Shown here: positions 1 to 15,700 of the stretch, in pieces
How positions within the stretch are numbered: position 1 is the first letter of the stretch
Layout: the number at the start of each line of letters is the position of its first letter
Assembly (NCBI RefSeq): GCF_932526225.1
Contig: NC_064042.1
Span: 4,819,001 to 4,883,000 of the forward strand
Source: Nematostella vectensis
Taxonomy: Eukaryota; Cnidaria; Anthozoa; Actiniaria; Edwardsiidae
DNA length: 64,000 bases
Reading direction: 5' to 3'
Translations under genes and position numbers: made by a program
The notes under the pieces: model-generated
Seen by the model: only the letters and a program-made list of their open reading frames with translations
The model's database searches: none
Told to the model about the DNA's origin: nothing

Positions 1-75
1 TTGCCAATTACGATAGGTAAAAATGAGCGTTGTTTTTCTGTTGTTGTAAATATGGTGATTTGTCTTTACTATGTC

Positions 76-273
76 TCAATGGAGTCTTCTTTTCAGCCGC
101 TTGTATGGTTTTCTCCGCCAAGATGACCCTGTAGGGGATCCATCTTTACCTAATCTAACCCACAGATCTCTTTTGCTAAAGGTAAGCCCACAATTACGAT
201 TTAAAAACTCGTAAATCTTGAACGAACTCGCGCGAAAGTTTGACCGCTGTCCGTATCCATTTGTAGTATACAC
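76..273 (-). pseudogene. Possible fragment of a helix-turn-helix transposase
   Basis: The - strand reads RASSFKIYEFLNRNCGLTFS then KRDLWVRLGKDGSPTG, loosely like the N-terminal DNA-binding part of mariner-type transposases. No ATG, no catalytic triad and no termini are visible. It may be chance. Confidence 0.2.
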
Positions 274-744
274 TACGAGTGTTCGCCGAATTTCTTATTT
301 GTTCGTCGTCTCTGATTGCCGCCAAGGTTTTGAATTACTTCCACAGATTTAACACGTACCGCTCTATTTCATATTGTGTTAGGGAGTGGCTTTCTTTGAG
401 AAAGAGTTACAAACCGAAGGAAACGCTGCCCATCCAGCTATTTTCTGCAAACTTGGCCATCTTCGTTTATTGACCGAGGACCTACCAAAAGGTTGGAATT
501 GAACTCCGCTTTTGCCTTTTTTTAACAAACCCGAATCTCTCTTTTTACGAGTCATCTAAGATTCTCCAAAATATGATTACAAGGGTTGATTACATTGAAC
601 TTTCCCACGCATCAACCTCCTTGTTTTGAGTTATTTTTAGCGGAACCCATTTACAGACTAATGTTTCAGCCGTGACAGTCTGTGACATTTTCTCTTGCAA
701 ATTTAGTTTTCACTTATTTTGTTGTTATTATTATGCTTTTCCAG

Positions 745-3700
745 CCCTATCGGCCTACCAGAAATTCTACAATATCCCCCAAGTCAACTATTGGAAGGTA
801 AAAAGCCCGGTTGAATTTAGAGAGATAACTTTACATGGTTAAATTTTGCCGGTGAACTTATAGTGACAGCATTTGGTCACCGAATGTTGTGCTTTTCACG
901 CTCGTATACGCAGTCATTCAACCATTTTACTTTGAATGATTTTAACATTTTAAGGAAATTGATAAAGAAAGAATATATGTCGTGAAAATTGCTGAATTAC
1001 GCACATGGCATAACCAATAAAAAGTCATAAAATCTCATAATCTCATATCGATCACCTCATTTTTACACAAACAAAAAAAGCAAAATACACAATCCATCAC
1101 CACCATCTTTTAAAAGTTTTCTACTATGTTTTTTGTCAGACCTATTTCAATATAATAGTTTGGGACCCCAAAAGTAAGGCTTTAGTTTTGACTTCTCTAG
1201 TACTAATGACTCAAAACCTACATAAATAATTCACTATATTTGATGCTTTATATATCCCTGTTATTGTTATTGTTTGTTGTGTTTTGTCAATTTATGCGCA
1301 ACATACTCAATGTGTCTGATTTTGATAAAACTCAGGGAAAATCCATTTTCTGGAGTCCCAAATTATAAACAATAAACTATAAAGCTTTCTGTTCTTAATC
1401 AGTTGCTCATTACTAAGAATAAGTTATTGGTAACTGTTATAAATCATATAACTAGAGTTGTTTTTAATTATGTTTGCTATTGGTGTAAGTATGCATATGA
1501 ATCTTTATATTATTTCGTCTTGATAGAATATAATTAAAAGAGGAAAAAATTGTTTTGACTGGACAAAACCAAATTTGTCTCTTTTTTTAACACACAAAAG
1601 TTAGATATCTAGTTATTCATATACTCCCATTACTGATTAAAAAGCTACTTATAATTTATTGAACTGTGTCTTGTGAAAAACTCCCTAGTTAGTTGTTTGA
1701 GCCTAGTTTTTATTCATAGTTAGGACTTTATCCTATAGAAATAAAACAGTAGCTCTGATTACTTGCTGTTAATTGTTGTCGGTGTCTCCACAAGAGAATG
1801 ATAATAACACTGAGTTATTCCAAATCTTCTCCTAGGCACCAATTCATGTGGTGTGTATTTGTAACCCTCCCAGTAAAAATAATTTTTGCAACCACATAGA
1901 AAACCATTAATACAACAAAGCCCCCTAACCTTGTTTTGAAAAACATAGTACACCCACTGGATGAATTTTGCTCAGATAGCAGCATTTTCTTGCTTATTTT
2001 TTCTGTCTTGAATTCCATTTTAAACTCATAACAAATCCAGCTACTGTAGTAAGATCTGTTTACTTATGATCAAGTTGAATATTTACCTGTCTTCAAGCCA
2101 AGAACCTACTAACTTTATTAGTGAGGTGAAATAAACAACTCATTTTATTTGTTATATGCCCACTAATACTATTGTGTTATTACTACAGAAAACTAAAAAA
2201 ATCCATAAGACATATAAAGTCAAATTGTCATAACCTGTTGAGTTATAACTCCATTTGGCACATGAATTATACATGTTGACAGGTTTTTATAGCTTTGTGT
2301 CATCGTTGATCAAGCAATAAAATTCCCACAGGTCATTGATTGAACTGTTTAAATTATGTGATGACATGGACCATCTACATTTTGGCATGCTGCTAATAAG
2401 AAATGGTTGTGACACAGTTCAAGGATTCTGTGACAACAGATTCCTAAATAAATGAAAAACATCTGTTCATTATTGATCAAGTACTGTAATGGCTATGTAC
2501 ATCTCTCTGTACTCCAAACTTCTATTGGAATTTCGCTAGTAGTTTGATGACATGAGGTAGTCATTTAGATTAGTTTGGGTCTCCTTCTGTAGTATCTCTA
2601 AGTTTTGCAAAGCAGACATGTACATCAATTCTTCATAGTATGAATTTGATAAATGCTTGTTTTACTGACATGAGGACAAGTAGGAAATTTAGAGCAATTA
2701 CAAGGTTTCTCAACAATTTGCAATTTCTGGGTACAGTTTTGTTTGAAGCATTATATATGTAAAGTTTTGATTTAATAACAAATTCCTATCCTCTAAGGCT
2801 GTTTCGTTGATAGAATGCGCATCAGCTTGAGTGTTTTGGTGGCATACATCCCATAAAGAAAATACTGTATGATTTAGGCCCTCACAGGAACTTTAATCCC
2901 AAATCATTCATTTTATAAAACATAAGCTGTGAATAAGAGCATGCAACATAGATGAAAATAATGAATGGCATTTTTCACACACAACCCCCAAAAACCCCCC
3001 TCCCTCCCCCCAAAAAAACACTCACCCCACACCCCTAGATCTGCTGCTGTTGGACTTTTTGACCCCTTACCCCCTTGGTATCCGGAAACCACCAGCAACC
3101 GACTGGCAACCGACTCCTAAGGCTACCATCTCTTTACTTGACTTGTTGAAAATAAACAAATGGAGGACTACTTGTGTATTGGGTAAACATTTGCCTAACG
3201 ACCTCAGATGGGACAGATGCCTAACCTGGTAACCACATCCTTGGGGTTATAAGTGTAAGGTTGTTGTACTCTTCATTTTTAAATACAGGACGTGCTGAGA
3301 GTAGGCTTCTAATCTTTATTGTTGTATTGCTGTAGTTGACATGTTTGCATCACTGTGTTCCAGGATGCACCATTCTTGTATGGACTTGGGCTAGTTTACT
3401 TCCATTTTGCCACATACCAATGGTAAGATCACTTTTCAGAGTGAAGTTAGGAAATTATGAAAAACTTTGTGCAAGTGCAAAAATTTAAAAAAAAAACACA
3501 CTCAAATGGATATCAGAATTATACTGTAATTTTTAAGAATTAAATGGACAAATTGTTTCAAGAGCTATTCAATTACTGTACCGACTTTAGTTGTAACCAA
3601 AGAACTCAGGAAACCATGTTAACAAGATTTAAAACATTATTATGCCATTAGATTGATGCCATTTGAAGTGGCTATGTATTTTTTTAGTAATTTTTTTCTA

Positions 3701-6700
3701 TTTTTTCTCAGGGCAATCAAAGTTTTCCAGCAAGTTCTCTACCTTGACCCAGGATTTAGCTGTTCCAATGAGGTCCATCTTCGCCTTGGAATTATGTTCA
3801 AGGCTCAAAACAACTATGAAGCTAGCATTAAGGTATGGGTGTTGGTTGCTGTTGATTGTGAGCCTAACTATAGGGGACTTGCCCTAAGAGATCACAGGAC
3901 TGTTTGGGTGGCAAAATAGCAGCCACAAAAAGCAACGTATTCAGCGCTTACCAAAAAAGCCAGAATTTTCTTTTCCAAAAGGGTTTAGTTTCTTTTAAAG
4001 ATTTTATTCTGTCGTCATTCTCTGATGTGACAGGCGCAGTCACTTCTGTAATTTATTTAGTTTTAATTTGCCACCCAGAAAGGTCATGTGATCTTTTAGC
4101 ACAAATCCCCTACTGTTAGCCTAACATAAAATTAAATGTTATATTGTAGAAGTTGCATTCCGCAATGATTGATGGTAGTCCTGCAGGAAAAACAGTCACT
4201 TATCCAACATTCGGGATGGGGTGGGTGGGTATTGGTGCTGTGTTACATCATATCAAAAAGGATGCCAGGGGGTGTACCTTGTGCCCCTTCCACATATTTG
4301 ATGTGCTTTACTTAATTATACCACCTACTCCTAGGTTTATCAGGTAAAACATGAAATGCTGACATTAATTTGTGTATCCACAGCACTTCCACATGGCATT
4401 GATGGACTCCAACCCCTGTTCACTCTCAAAAACAGAAAGTAAGTGTGATTAGACATAGGAGGGAGGGTGGATTTGCCAAATAACTTCTGTCTCAATTCAC
4501 TCTCAAAAACAGAAGGTACGATCAGACAAAGTAGGGAGGGGGGGATTTGCCCAATAATTCCAACTCTTCACTCAAAAATAGAAAGGATGATTGGACATAG
4601 TAGTCCCCTGTTCACTCTCAAAAACAAAAAGTATGATTATACATAGTGGTGGTGGAGAATTGCCCAATAATCCCAACCCCTCCTATTCACTCAAAAACAG
4701 AAAGTAGGTATGATTAGACATAGAGTAGGGGGGTGGAGTGTAGGTAAAGTTCAGATTTGAAGTACCTTGTGAATATCTTGTGTACTGGTTTTGCTTTCCC
4801 ATGTAGACACTGTATTATGCTATTTGCTTTTTCCTGTTGTCTGTTTACAGTTTGAGTATAATCACATTATTATTATTTCTTTAGTTCAATTCCACCTTGG
4901 ACACTTGTTTGAGATGCAGAATAAGTGCCAACAAGCCCAAGAGATCTATGAAGCGTTGATTGAATCCCCTGGTCTAAACAATACTGTTAAAGCCAATGCT
5001 TACAAACAACTTGGTAAGAGATGATGAAACAGCTGATCCAATGACAGCTGATGTATAGAAGAGTATGCAACAATGATTTGAAAAGTGTTCTACAAGTAAA
5101 TATAAAGAAGGGAGGGGGGAATTATTTTCAAGCCTGGATCAGAGTCAAATGACAGTGCTAATTGACACCCAGAAAGCTTGAATTTACAGTAGTTAAAACT
5201 GACAAGGTACTGCCTTAATTAAAAAGATATATAATTGTGAATATAATTTGGCTGCAATTAATACTGATATTTTTTAATGTGACTTGAAGAACTATATACA
5301 TACACAACTTGATAAGTCAATTAAAGAAACACCGCTACATACCAAGAAAGCATTATAGATAATTCCTACTATTTCTCACTCATCTCTAGTAATGTGAAGC
5401 TATATAAGCTTAGGTATTAATTTTGATGAATAAACTTTTTACAGGCTGGATGTATTATAACAAGGAGCACCTAGGTGACAGGGCTACTAGGATGCAGAAG
5501 GCGGTACAGCTGCTACAGAAAGCCATAGAGACAGATCCAAACAGTGGCTCATCTTGGTATTTGATTGGCAGGTAGGAAAAAGAGGTTTTAAAGGTTTTCT
5601 AAACCTATAGCCTAACTAGCAAAGGCCTATTATACTGTGGCAGTAGGTGAGATGCACCCACAAGCAAACTGGGGGAGGGGAGAAAGGGGAATGCCTTTTA
5701 AAGACAAGTTTCAAGTTACTGTGAATGTGTGGAGTTACTGATACATGGAAGAATTAATTTGCTGATGATCACTAGTCTTATAGCCTGCATGTTGCGTTTT
5801 AGGTGTTATGCCATGCAGGGCAAGGTTCACGATGCCTTCACATCATATCGGCATGCCATTGACAAGTCAGAGGCCAACGCAGATACATGGTGCTCTATCG
5901 GGTATGTACTGTTATTGTGCAGTCATTAGGGTATGTACTGTTATGTACTGTTATTGTGCAGTCATTAGGGTATGTACTGTTATGTACTGTTATTGTGCAG
6001 TCATTAGGGTATGTACTGTTATGTACTGTTATTGTGCAGTCATTAGCTGTGAATTAGAAGCAGAATGACAAAAATTATCAAAGTAGATCATCCAAGAAAA
6101 AAGAGTAGTATTTGATGATCCTTCAATAAAAAATTACCAGTTTTTTTTTTAAGCCAAGGGCTGTGTGTGTGCATACTCCCTACTGTAGGTTTGTTTGATT
6201 TTGATGCAGCAAATTTCATGGGTTCTCACTAACATGGGGTCAGTGTGTAAGGCCTGCAGCTTTCTATTTCATCTTGTCATCAATTGATTATTCACACTCA
6301 TTTGAAGGGTGTTCTTGTTCACACTCCTTTGTACACTTGAAGGGTGCTCTACCAGCAACAGAACCAGCCCATGGATGCCCTGCAGGCCTATGTGTGTGCC
6401 ATTCAGCTGGATCCAGCGCATGTGGCCGCTTGGACAGACCTGGGAATCCTGTACGAAGCATGTGACCAGCCCAGGTATACCAGCATTGCATGACAGACTG
6501 GCAAATGGATGGACAGACAGATGGATGGACGGACAGACAGACAAACTTGCAGACAGATGGAGAGACAGACAGTTGCAGACAGACTGACAGACAAAGTTGT
6601 AGACAGAGAGACCACTTTCAGGCAGACAGACAGACAAACGACAGTTTTACAGACAGGCAGACAGACAAATAGACAGACAGACAGACTAATATTTGCAGGC

Positions 6701-9700
6701 ACGCAAACCGTTGAATTTTTTTTTAACAGGCTTGTCGATTGGTTTGGTTAACACAAATGCATTGATCATCTTTCTCCAAACACAGACTCTTATTTCTTTT
6801 TCAGTGATGCCATACTTTGTTACAGTGCAGCAAGAAAATATGGTGGGTAGCTAATTATGTCTTTTCCACATGACGGAAAAACCTGGAAAAAACGCAATTT
6901 CACATAGAGAAAGAAGACACAGTTTCTTACTATGGCCATCAGTTCCTTGTATTACGGACTGATTTTTAAAATACAAATAACGTGAAACCGAAATGCACCT
7001 ACTGAGATTTTGGCTTTTTAGATATTTCTTCCTTGATCATCCTTGCTCTATTTATGATCTCAGGGCTAAAAAGCTCAAATTTTAATGACACTTCACAAAA
7101 AGTCACATCAATTAAAAAAAAATCGCATTTGATATTTTGTTTGCTATTTCTCAGTAAGTACTTAGAGAAATTTTCCACCTTATTAGATTTGAAATGAGCC
7201 TTTTAGAAGCGCATGTCATGTTTTTCTGTCTTCTCAGTAATAGTCCTGTGTCAAATATTACTGTGCCCACTGTGTAAATACCGTGTAGTTACAGTCCAGC
7301 AGGAACAGTGGAATTCGAGGCTTCCGAGTAAGGTCCTTTGTGTTTTCTTACACTGTGCAAATGTGTTGCAGGTGCGACAGACTCATCTATAGAGGCGCGT
7401 ATCAAATCTCTCCAAACAAAGCTTCCTTTTTCAAAACCGGTGGACAGCCAGAAAAAGTAAGTGCATCTATGTTATTTACCAGCTGGGAAATCCAAGGTCA
7501 TTATTCTCAAAGCAAGCATTACCATATTTTATGATATGGAACAACACTTAGCTCGATAATATATCAATGAATCATAAATAGATGTATCAAAATGCTTCAT
7601 ATAGTGTCCCAATGTTGCATGCAGTGTCAAAATGCTGCATGCAATGTTAAAATGTTGCATGCATTGTCAAAAAGTTGCATGTGATGTCACAATGTTGCAT
7701 GCAATGTCAAAATGTTGCATGCAGTGTCAAAATGTTGCATGCAGTGTCAAAATGTTGCATGCAGTGTCAAAATGTTGCATGCAGTGTCAAAATGTTGCAT
7801 GCAATGTCAAAATGTTGCATGCATTGTCAAAATGTTGCCTGTGATGTCACAATGTTGCATTTGTTCTGTTGTAGGAACCTACCATCAGTTGGAGAGGCAT
7901 GGAAATTGCCCATCCCAGCTGAGCTCACCACAAGAACCATACGGAATGCCCAGGTATGGTACCAAGACACTAGCAAAGAGGTAAAAAATGTTAATAAAAT
8001 AAAGTTGGGTAAATTGATATCTCAAATTATCACAAATATTTAAAATCCAATATGTTTCTAACATTGTAACTGATGTTTACCTGCCAGACAAAAGCTGTTG
8101 ACCCAAGTCTGGACAGCTCATCTTCCTCTGAGCCGATGCAGCAGTTATACCTACAGCAGCAGCAAATCAAGACAGCTGCCGAGATGGAGAAGAATCACGT
8201 TAAACTGGTGCATGACGTGAACAGCACCGCCCTGGATGACCTAGAGGTTGTTGGAATGCATCAGAGCCAGCCAATAACAGTACAGGTAACAGCATCTCAG
8301 GACTTCACCCTACACAATGGCAATGGTTTGGTCCATGGTCCAACACCTGTGGTTTCATCCCAGCAGTCGGCTCCTGTCATTATCGCAAGCAGTTCTGGGG
8401 ATATTCCTATGGAACTGCAACCTTCCCAAATGGCCGGCTCCCAGAATGGCATCCCACAGTCAACATCAGGAGTTTTGACTTCAATTAATTCTGATCCGAT
8501 GCTCTCCTCATCTTGTATATCGACTGGGAACAGGGCAGATACATTCAGCAGTGCTCAGGTTCATGCAGATTCCTCGTTACTCACTGTGCAGTCCAGTGCT
8601 AATACGGGTCAAGCAGGCCTTTTGACAACTTCTATGGACATTTCATCTGACTCTCGCAAGACAGTAGACACTGTTGCTAGTTCAAACGCTTCATCAATGC
8701 AGCACCAAGAACTATTATCTGTTGACCCAGGGCTGAATAATGGCCCCGTTTCTACTCTATTTGACATGTGTGGCAGTTCTGCTGCTCCCTTCCCCTCCCC
8801 AAGCTATGTGACGGCATCATTCTCTACTGGGGTATCCTACTCGCCCAGTCTAAGCCAACCCCTCACAGTCAACCCATGTAGTCTATCCCCCACAAGTAAT
8901 CAGCCCCAGCTGCTATCACCATCATTAATGTCACCCAGTGTCGGTCTTGCACTAGCCTCACCGAGTGCCAAGTCACCGTTATTGGGCGGCGCATCTGGAA
9001 GCACACAGGTGCCCAAGTTGTGTCTGTTGAAGGATCCATCCATTATACCAAGTCCACCCAAAGCACCCTACCCACCCCTCCCTACAGACAAGCTATCCCC
9101 ACCGACACCCAGTATTTGGGTAAGTACAGGCTTGTATTTTATTGTTAGTGGAATAAACTATATTATATTATTATAAGTTGTGACTGGATTTACCCAATGT
9201 ATGATGTAGATCAATGTAGTAAATGAATTTTGCTTGTTTTTGATGTTATGATCTTTTATCTCCTTCTTTAGGTTGAGAACAAGCGTGATGCCTTCTCTCC
9301 AGTGCTGCAGAACCTTTTGTTGTCACCATCAAATCCTATCACTGTTGTCAGAGGCTTGGCTGCAGCTTTAAAGCTTGGTGAGAGATCCCTTCTTCCTAAG
9401 CATGTGCTTAAATTCAGAGTCTATAAGTTACAGGTGTCTTGGGAGTCTAACAGAGAATTTAAGATTATCTCATGTTGTTGAGAGGCATGATGGAAAGGCC
9501 TAGCCTTTGCACACTGTAAAGAGATATTGTTGCATTACAGACTGATTTTCTTTTTTTTTTATTGATCACAACCCCACAACTTTCAATGACATTTTACAAA
9601 AAGTTGCATCAAAATGAAATGAAATTTGTTTTATTGAAAACAATAGAAATGACTCAAGCATTTCTCATGCTGTTATTTTTTAGACTTGAGTTTGTACTCA

Positions 9701-12700
9701 ACCAAGACACTGGTGGAGACCAATGCAGACCACCAAGTGGAGATCAGAACACAGGTCAGTACGCCAGTGCTGAAAAACGCAAGACTAGTTCCAGTACCGC
9801 GCGGTTAAACCAGCCTTTTTGTTTTGAAATGGCGGCTTTTTACCGGCAAACTGCCACATTTTGGCGAATACTAAGAAAACTAGACCAAACCTAAGGCTAT
9901 AATTTTCTTTATGATTCCCTCATTATCACACAAATCTGTCATCTTTTGTACAGTTAGTCAAATCAGCGACTGAAGTCAGCCTTTCATACCTTTACTCAAA
10001 CGAGTCAACACTACGATTGTGCTTGTTTTCGCCAGAGCACGCGCATGCGCATACTTTATTTAGCACTGTCGGTCAGTACAGGATTGTAGGATATTATATT
10101 ATATTATTAGTGAGAGCAGTGTCAGTGTCATTATTAACATTAGTTTTATAGACCAGTGGTCATTTAGCTGATCATTAAGCAAGTACCTGATGTGTCTTGT
10201 TGTGTAGTGTGTCTCATCGTGTACTGCCTCTGGTTGCATACTTTTTTGCTTATGATGCATTGTGACCTCATCTGTGCATCTATTAGAGGACAGACGCACA
10301 CAAAAATAAAACCTTTTTATGTAATGGCGATAAAGCTAATGAAAGCAGACACATAATGGTAAACTTATGATGATTGATGTAGTATGATGATATACTGTAC
10401 CCGCCCTATGATGATAAGGCTTATGCCGTAGCATTATGACATGGTCATGTTGTGTTATGGTTGACAGAGGCAGCAGGCACCAGATGAGAACTGGGATGCA
10501 CAAGGAGAGAAGAAAGTCTGGTTGTGCGGGAGTAGTAGGTATGATGTTTCATGTTCACTGTCATCATGTTCACTGTCATCATGTTCACTGTCATCATGTT
10601 CACTGTCATCATGTTCACTGTCATCATGTTCCCTGTCATCATGTTCAATGTCATCATGTTCAATGTCATCATGTTCACTGTCATCATGTTCACTGTCATC
10701 ATGTTTACTGTCATCATGTTCACTGTCATCATGATCATCATGTTCACTGTCATCATGCTCACTGTCATCATGTTCACTGTCATCATGTTCACTGTTATCA
10801 TGTTCACTGTCATCATGTTCACTGTCATCATGCTCACTGTTACTATCCATGGTACAGAAAATCATTTAAGGTTGGTCAGTTTTTTTAGTGCTGTCTGATG
10901 TCGATCTTCTGCTTCTAATTGTTTCTCTTCAACTTTATAGATCATTCACAACAATAGCAAAATATGCCCAGTACCAGGCAAATACCTTCCAAGAATCTCT
11001 CAAGGTACTTAAAGACAAATGTATGCCTTCCTGTATATCTGTATAAAAATTCCTGTAAAATTCTCATACTTGATTGTTCCTATCATCAAAATATCTCTAT
11101 CACCAACATTCTCGTCATCATAACTGTTAACAAGGTGTTTATACCTGGTTTGATGGTACCTATGTGTTCCTGGTTATTTATGGTCATCATACTTATCTTA
11201 ACTGCTGAGGAGTTGTCTGTACCTGGCCATTATGATACTTATTCCTGGCTGTTATTCATGGTCATCATACTTATCTTACCTGCTGAGGAGTTGTCTGTAC
11301 CTGGCCATTATGATACTTATTCCTGGCTGTTATCCGTGGTCATCATAGTCATCTTAACTGCTGAGGAGTTGTCTGTACCTGGCCATTATGATACTTATTC
11401 CTGGCTGTCATTTCTGGTTTTCCAGGAAGAGCAAGAGATGCATCACAGGAGTATTCACTCAGACAGTGATTCCTCCTCAAGTTCAAGAAGGTAAGACTAA
11501 TCTAAAATAATAATGTTCACCCCTGAATTGCTCTATTAGAGTAATTTTAGATTCTTGCTACTTTTTGTTTGGTATCCGCTCACCAAACCACCCACACTTT
11601 TGGCCACATAGCAAGGTATTCCCCCTTTGTAGTTACCCTTGCTATGTGACTTTGTTGATTCTCACACAAAAATGTCACAGTTTATCAACAACAACAGCAA
11701 AGTAAAAGTAAACCTAACATGCATATGTGGTTTTTAATTCTGTTTTACTCAGTCTCTTCTTTACCCATTTATTTAATTTTTCAGCAAAAAGGGCTCCAAG
11801 ACATCAAAATGGAAGTGGATCAAATTTGGCACAAATGTAGACTTGTCTGATGAAAGAAAGTATGTTATTGTTTCTAACTAGGGGTAGATTCATAAGGGAA
11901 GAATTCTATTCTCTTATTAACTTATTTTTACTTGATCTTGTTAGATGGAAACCTCAGCTACAAGAACTGACCAAACTACCACCATTTGCCAGGGTACGTT
12001 TTTTTTAAAGAGGCCTATCAATGATTATTGATCTTGCTAAACTGATCTCTTATTGTAAACCAATATGTCGCTCAATATTTCTGCCTCTTACAATGTGCTT
12101 ATATCATGCTGTTTTGTGTGACATAAATGTGCTTATTTCTTGCTAGGTTGTGTTGTGTGACATTAATGTGCTTATATCCTGCTAGGTTGTGTTGTGTGAC
12201 ATAAATGTGCTTATTTCTTGCTAGGTTGTGTTGTGTGACATTAATGTGCTTATATCCTGCTAGGTTGTGTTGTGTGTTGTGTGACATAAATGTGCTTATT
12301 TCTTGCTAGGTTGTGTTGTGTGACATTAATGTGCTTATATCCTGCTAGGTTGTGTTGTGTGTTGTGTGACATAAATGTGCTTATTTCCTGCTAGGTTGTG
12401 TTGTGTGACATAAATGTGCTTATTTCCTGCTAGGTTGTGTTGTGTGACATTAATGTGCTTATTTCCTGCTAGGTTGTGTTGTGTGACATAAATGTGCTTA
12501 TTTCCTGCTAGGTTGTGTTGTGTGACATAAATGTTCTTATTTCCTGCTAGGTTGTGTTGTGTGACAAAATGTGCTTATTTCCTTCTAGGTTGTGTTGTGT
12601 GACAGTATGTGCTAAATCCTGCTAGGTTGTGTTGTGTGACATAAATGTGCTTATTTCCTGCTAGGTTGTGTTGTGTGACATAAATGTGCTTATTTCCTGC

Positions 12701-15700
12701 TAGGTTGTGTTGTGTGACATAAATGTTCTTATTTCCTGCTAGGTTGTGTTGTGTGACAGTATGTGCTTATTTCCTGCTAGGTTGTGTTGTGTGACATAAA
12801 TGTGCTTATTTCCTGCTAGGTTGTGTTGTGTGACATAAATGTTCTTATTTCCTGCTAGGTTGTGTTGTGTGACAGTATGTGCTTATTTCCTGCTAGGTTG
12901 TGTTGTGTGACAGTATGTGCTAAATCCTGCTAGGTTGTGTTGTGTGACATAAATGTGCTTATTTCCTGCTAGGTTGTGTTGTGTGACATAAATGTGCTTA
13001 TTTCCTGCTAGGTTGTGTTGTGTGACATAAATGTTCTTATTTCCTGCTAGGTTGTGTTGTGTGACAGTATGTGCTTATTTCCTGCTAGGTTGTGTTGTGT
13101 GACATAAATGTGCTTATTTCCTGCTAGGTTGTGTTGTGTGACAAAATGTGCTTATTTCCTGCTAGGTTGTGTCACCTGGGAACATGCTGAGTCATTTTGG
13201 GAACACCATCTTAGGCATGAACTCTGTTCAGTTGTACATGAAAATACCAGGCTCCAGAACACCAGGTAGGTGCCAGAAAGACTGGTATTGGTACACCTGG
13301 TAGGTTGTTATTGTTATGCCAGGAAGACTGGTATTGGTACACCTGGTAGGTTGTTATTGTTATGCCAGGAAGACTGGTATTGGTACACCTGGTAGGTTGT
13401 TATTGTTATGCCAGGAAGACTGGTATTGGTACACCTGGTAGGTTGTTATTGTTATGCCAGGAAGACTGGTATTGGTACACCTGGTAGGTTGTTATTGTTA
13501 TGCCAGAAAGACTGGTATTGGTACACCTGGTAGGTTGTTATTGTTATGCCAGGAAGACTGTTGTTGGTACGCCAGGCAGAATAATGGTCCTGGTATGCCA
13601 GGCAGGATGGTACTTGGTCATACTTCCATCAAGTATTTTCAAGCTGTCCAGCATCTATGTTATATGGCCTTACTAATGGTACATTTCTTTCCTTTTTGTT
13701 AGGTCACCAAGAGAATAATAACTACTGCTCTATCAACATCAATATTGGTCCTGGCGACTGCGAATGGTTTGCCACACCCTACGAGTACTGGGGCGTTATT
13801 CACAACCTGTGCGAAAAGTATGTTATCAAAGCAGAGCTGGAATTGAAAATTGGACTGGGGGGACTATGGTTTGCTCAAGTCTACCTTCTAAATTTTCATC
13901 GACTTAATATTTGTAAATTTTATTTTAAGTCTAATATTTCTAAGCTTCTTTGATTTATATTTTAGATAATATTGTAAATATTGCTTGTACTTCAGTTGTG
14001 TGTCAGGCAAGATTACTAAGTATATGACATTTAACACTTTATTTACTTTTGTATGTAAAATTTAAGTGACTTTCTTTTTTCCTATAGACATGGAATCAAT
14101 TACCTGACAGGTAAGGGACCGCAGTAGATAACTAACTGTCTTACACCAACCTTCATTTGTAAATCTTTATAAAAACAGCTCTCACAACATCTTCAAAAAG
14201 AAACTGAACCTTATACTTCCACTGTTCAATATTTTAAGGATATTTATCCTCTTCAATATTTACCCTCTGTCCAATATTAACCTTTTGCTCAATATTTAAC
14301 TTTATTCAGTCTTAAACATTTTCTCAATACTCTCATATCAGTGTCATGATAACAGCTTTGCTAGGGAAGAAACAGAATGATTGAAATTGATGTTGACCTC
14401 CAGGCGTGTACTCAGGTTTTTTTAGGGGGGTGAACAGTCATAGGTATCATATGGAAAAGGGATAATATTTAATCCTTCAATAAGAAGTAACCCACTTTTT
14501 GGCGATGCACCCCCCTAGGTAGTACGTACCTGTTATAGGCTGTGATTGACATGTTGTTATTGTGGTACGCCAGGTTCATGGTGGCCGGTGTTAGAAGAGC
14601 TATATGAGGAGCGAGTGCCAGTCTACAGATTCATCCAGAGACCTGGGGACCTGGTGTTTATCAATGCTGGGGTGGTGCACTGGGTCCAGGCACTGGTAAG
14701 CCAAATACACCTACCACACCTTGTCCTTACTATTAAACACCACCAGGTGAAGAAAATTCCATAACACACTTTTCCAGGGCAAACGTTGTACATACATTTT
14801 TATTGAATTTGGAACCAACTGATAGGTTTTTTTTTTCTTTCCAGGGCTGGTGTAATAATATTGCTTGGAATGTCGGGCCTTTGACAGGTAAGCTATTCTA
14901 ATTCTTTTGGAGGCTGAAAGTTTATTCATGCTTAGCACTTGACACTTAACATTTGGGGCTCAATTATCCTTTAGTTAAGTTTTTTATGATTACTTGCAGT
15001 TTGAGTGTCGATACACCATCTGTGACGAAAGCTTACAAAATCTAATATTAAGTGTGTTTGCTTTTTCAGAAACCATCTTTAACATCGCAATTGAGCGGTA
15101 TGAGTGGAACAAATTGCAAGGTGAGACTAAGCAGCATAACACAACACAGCAATGTGACAAAGATAACGCATCTAGACAAAGATAACGCAACTTAACAAAG
15201 ATAACGCAACACAGCAATGTGACAAAGATAACGCATCTAGACAAAGATAACTCAACGTGACAAAGATAACGCATCTAGACAAAGATAATGTAAACCTGAC
15301 AAAGATAATGCAAACGTGACAAAGATAACACAACGTGACAAAGATAACGCAACACAGTAATGTGAAAAAGATAACGCATATAGACAGCGATAACGCAACG
15401 TGACAAAAATAACGCAACACAGCAATGTGACAAAGATAACGCATCTAGGCAAAGATAACGCAAACGTGACAAAGATAGTGTAACGTGACAAAGATAACGC
15501 AAGCGTGACAAAGATAATGTAACGTGACAAAGATAACGCAAACGTGACAAAGATAATGTAACGTGACAAAGATAACGCAAACGTGACAAAGATAGTGTAA
15601 CGTGACAAAGATAACGCAAACGTGACAAAGATAGTGCAATGTGACAAAGATAACACATCTAGACAAAGATAACGCAAATGCGACAAAGATAAAACAACAC

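Noticed and set aside
10436-10888. Overlapping open frames on both strands with SEHDD or CHHVH repeats
   Set aside because: A 15-bp repeat keeps all frames open; the real UTX exon here is 10468-10538.
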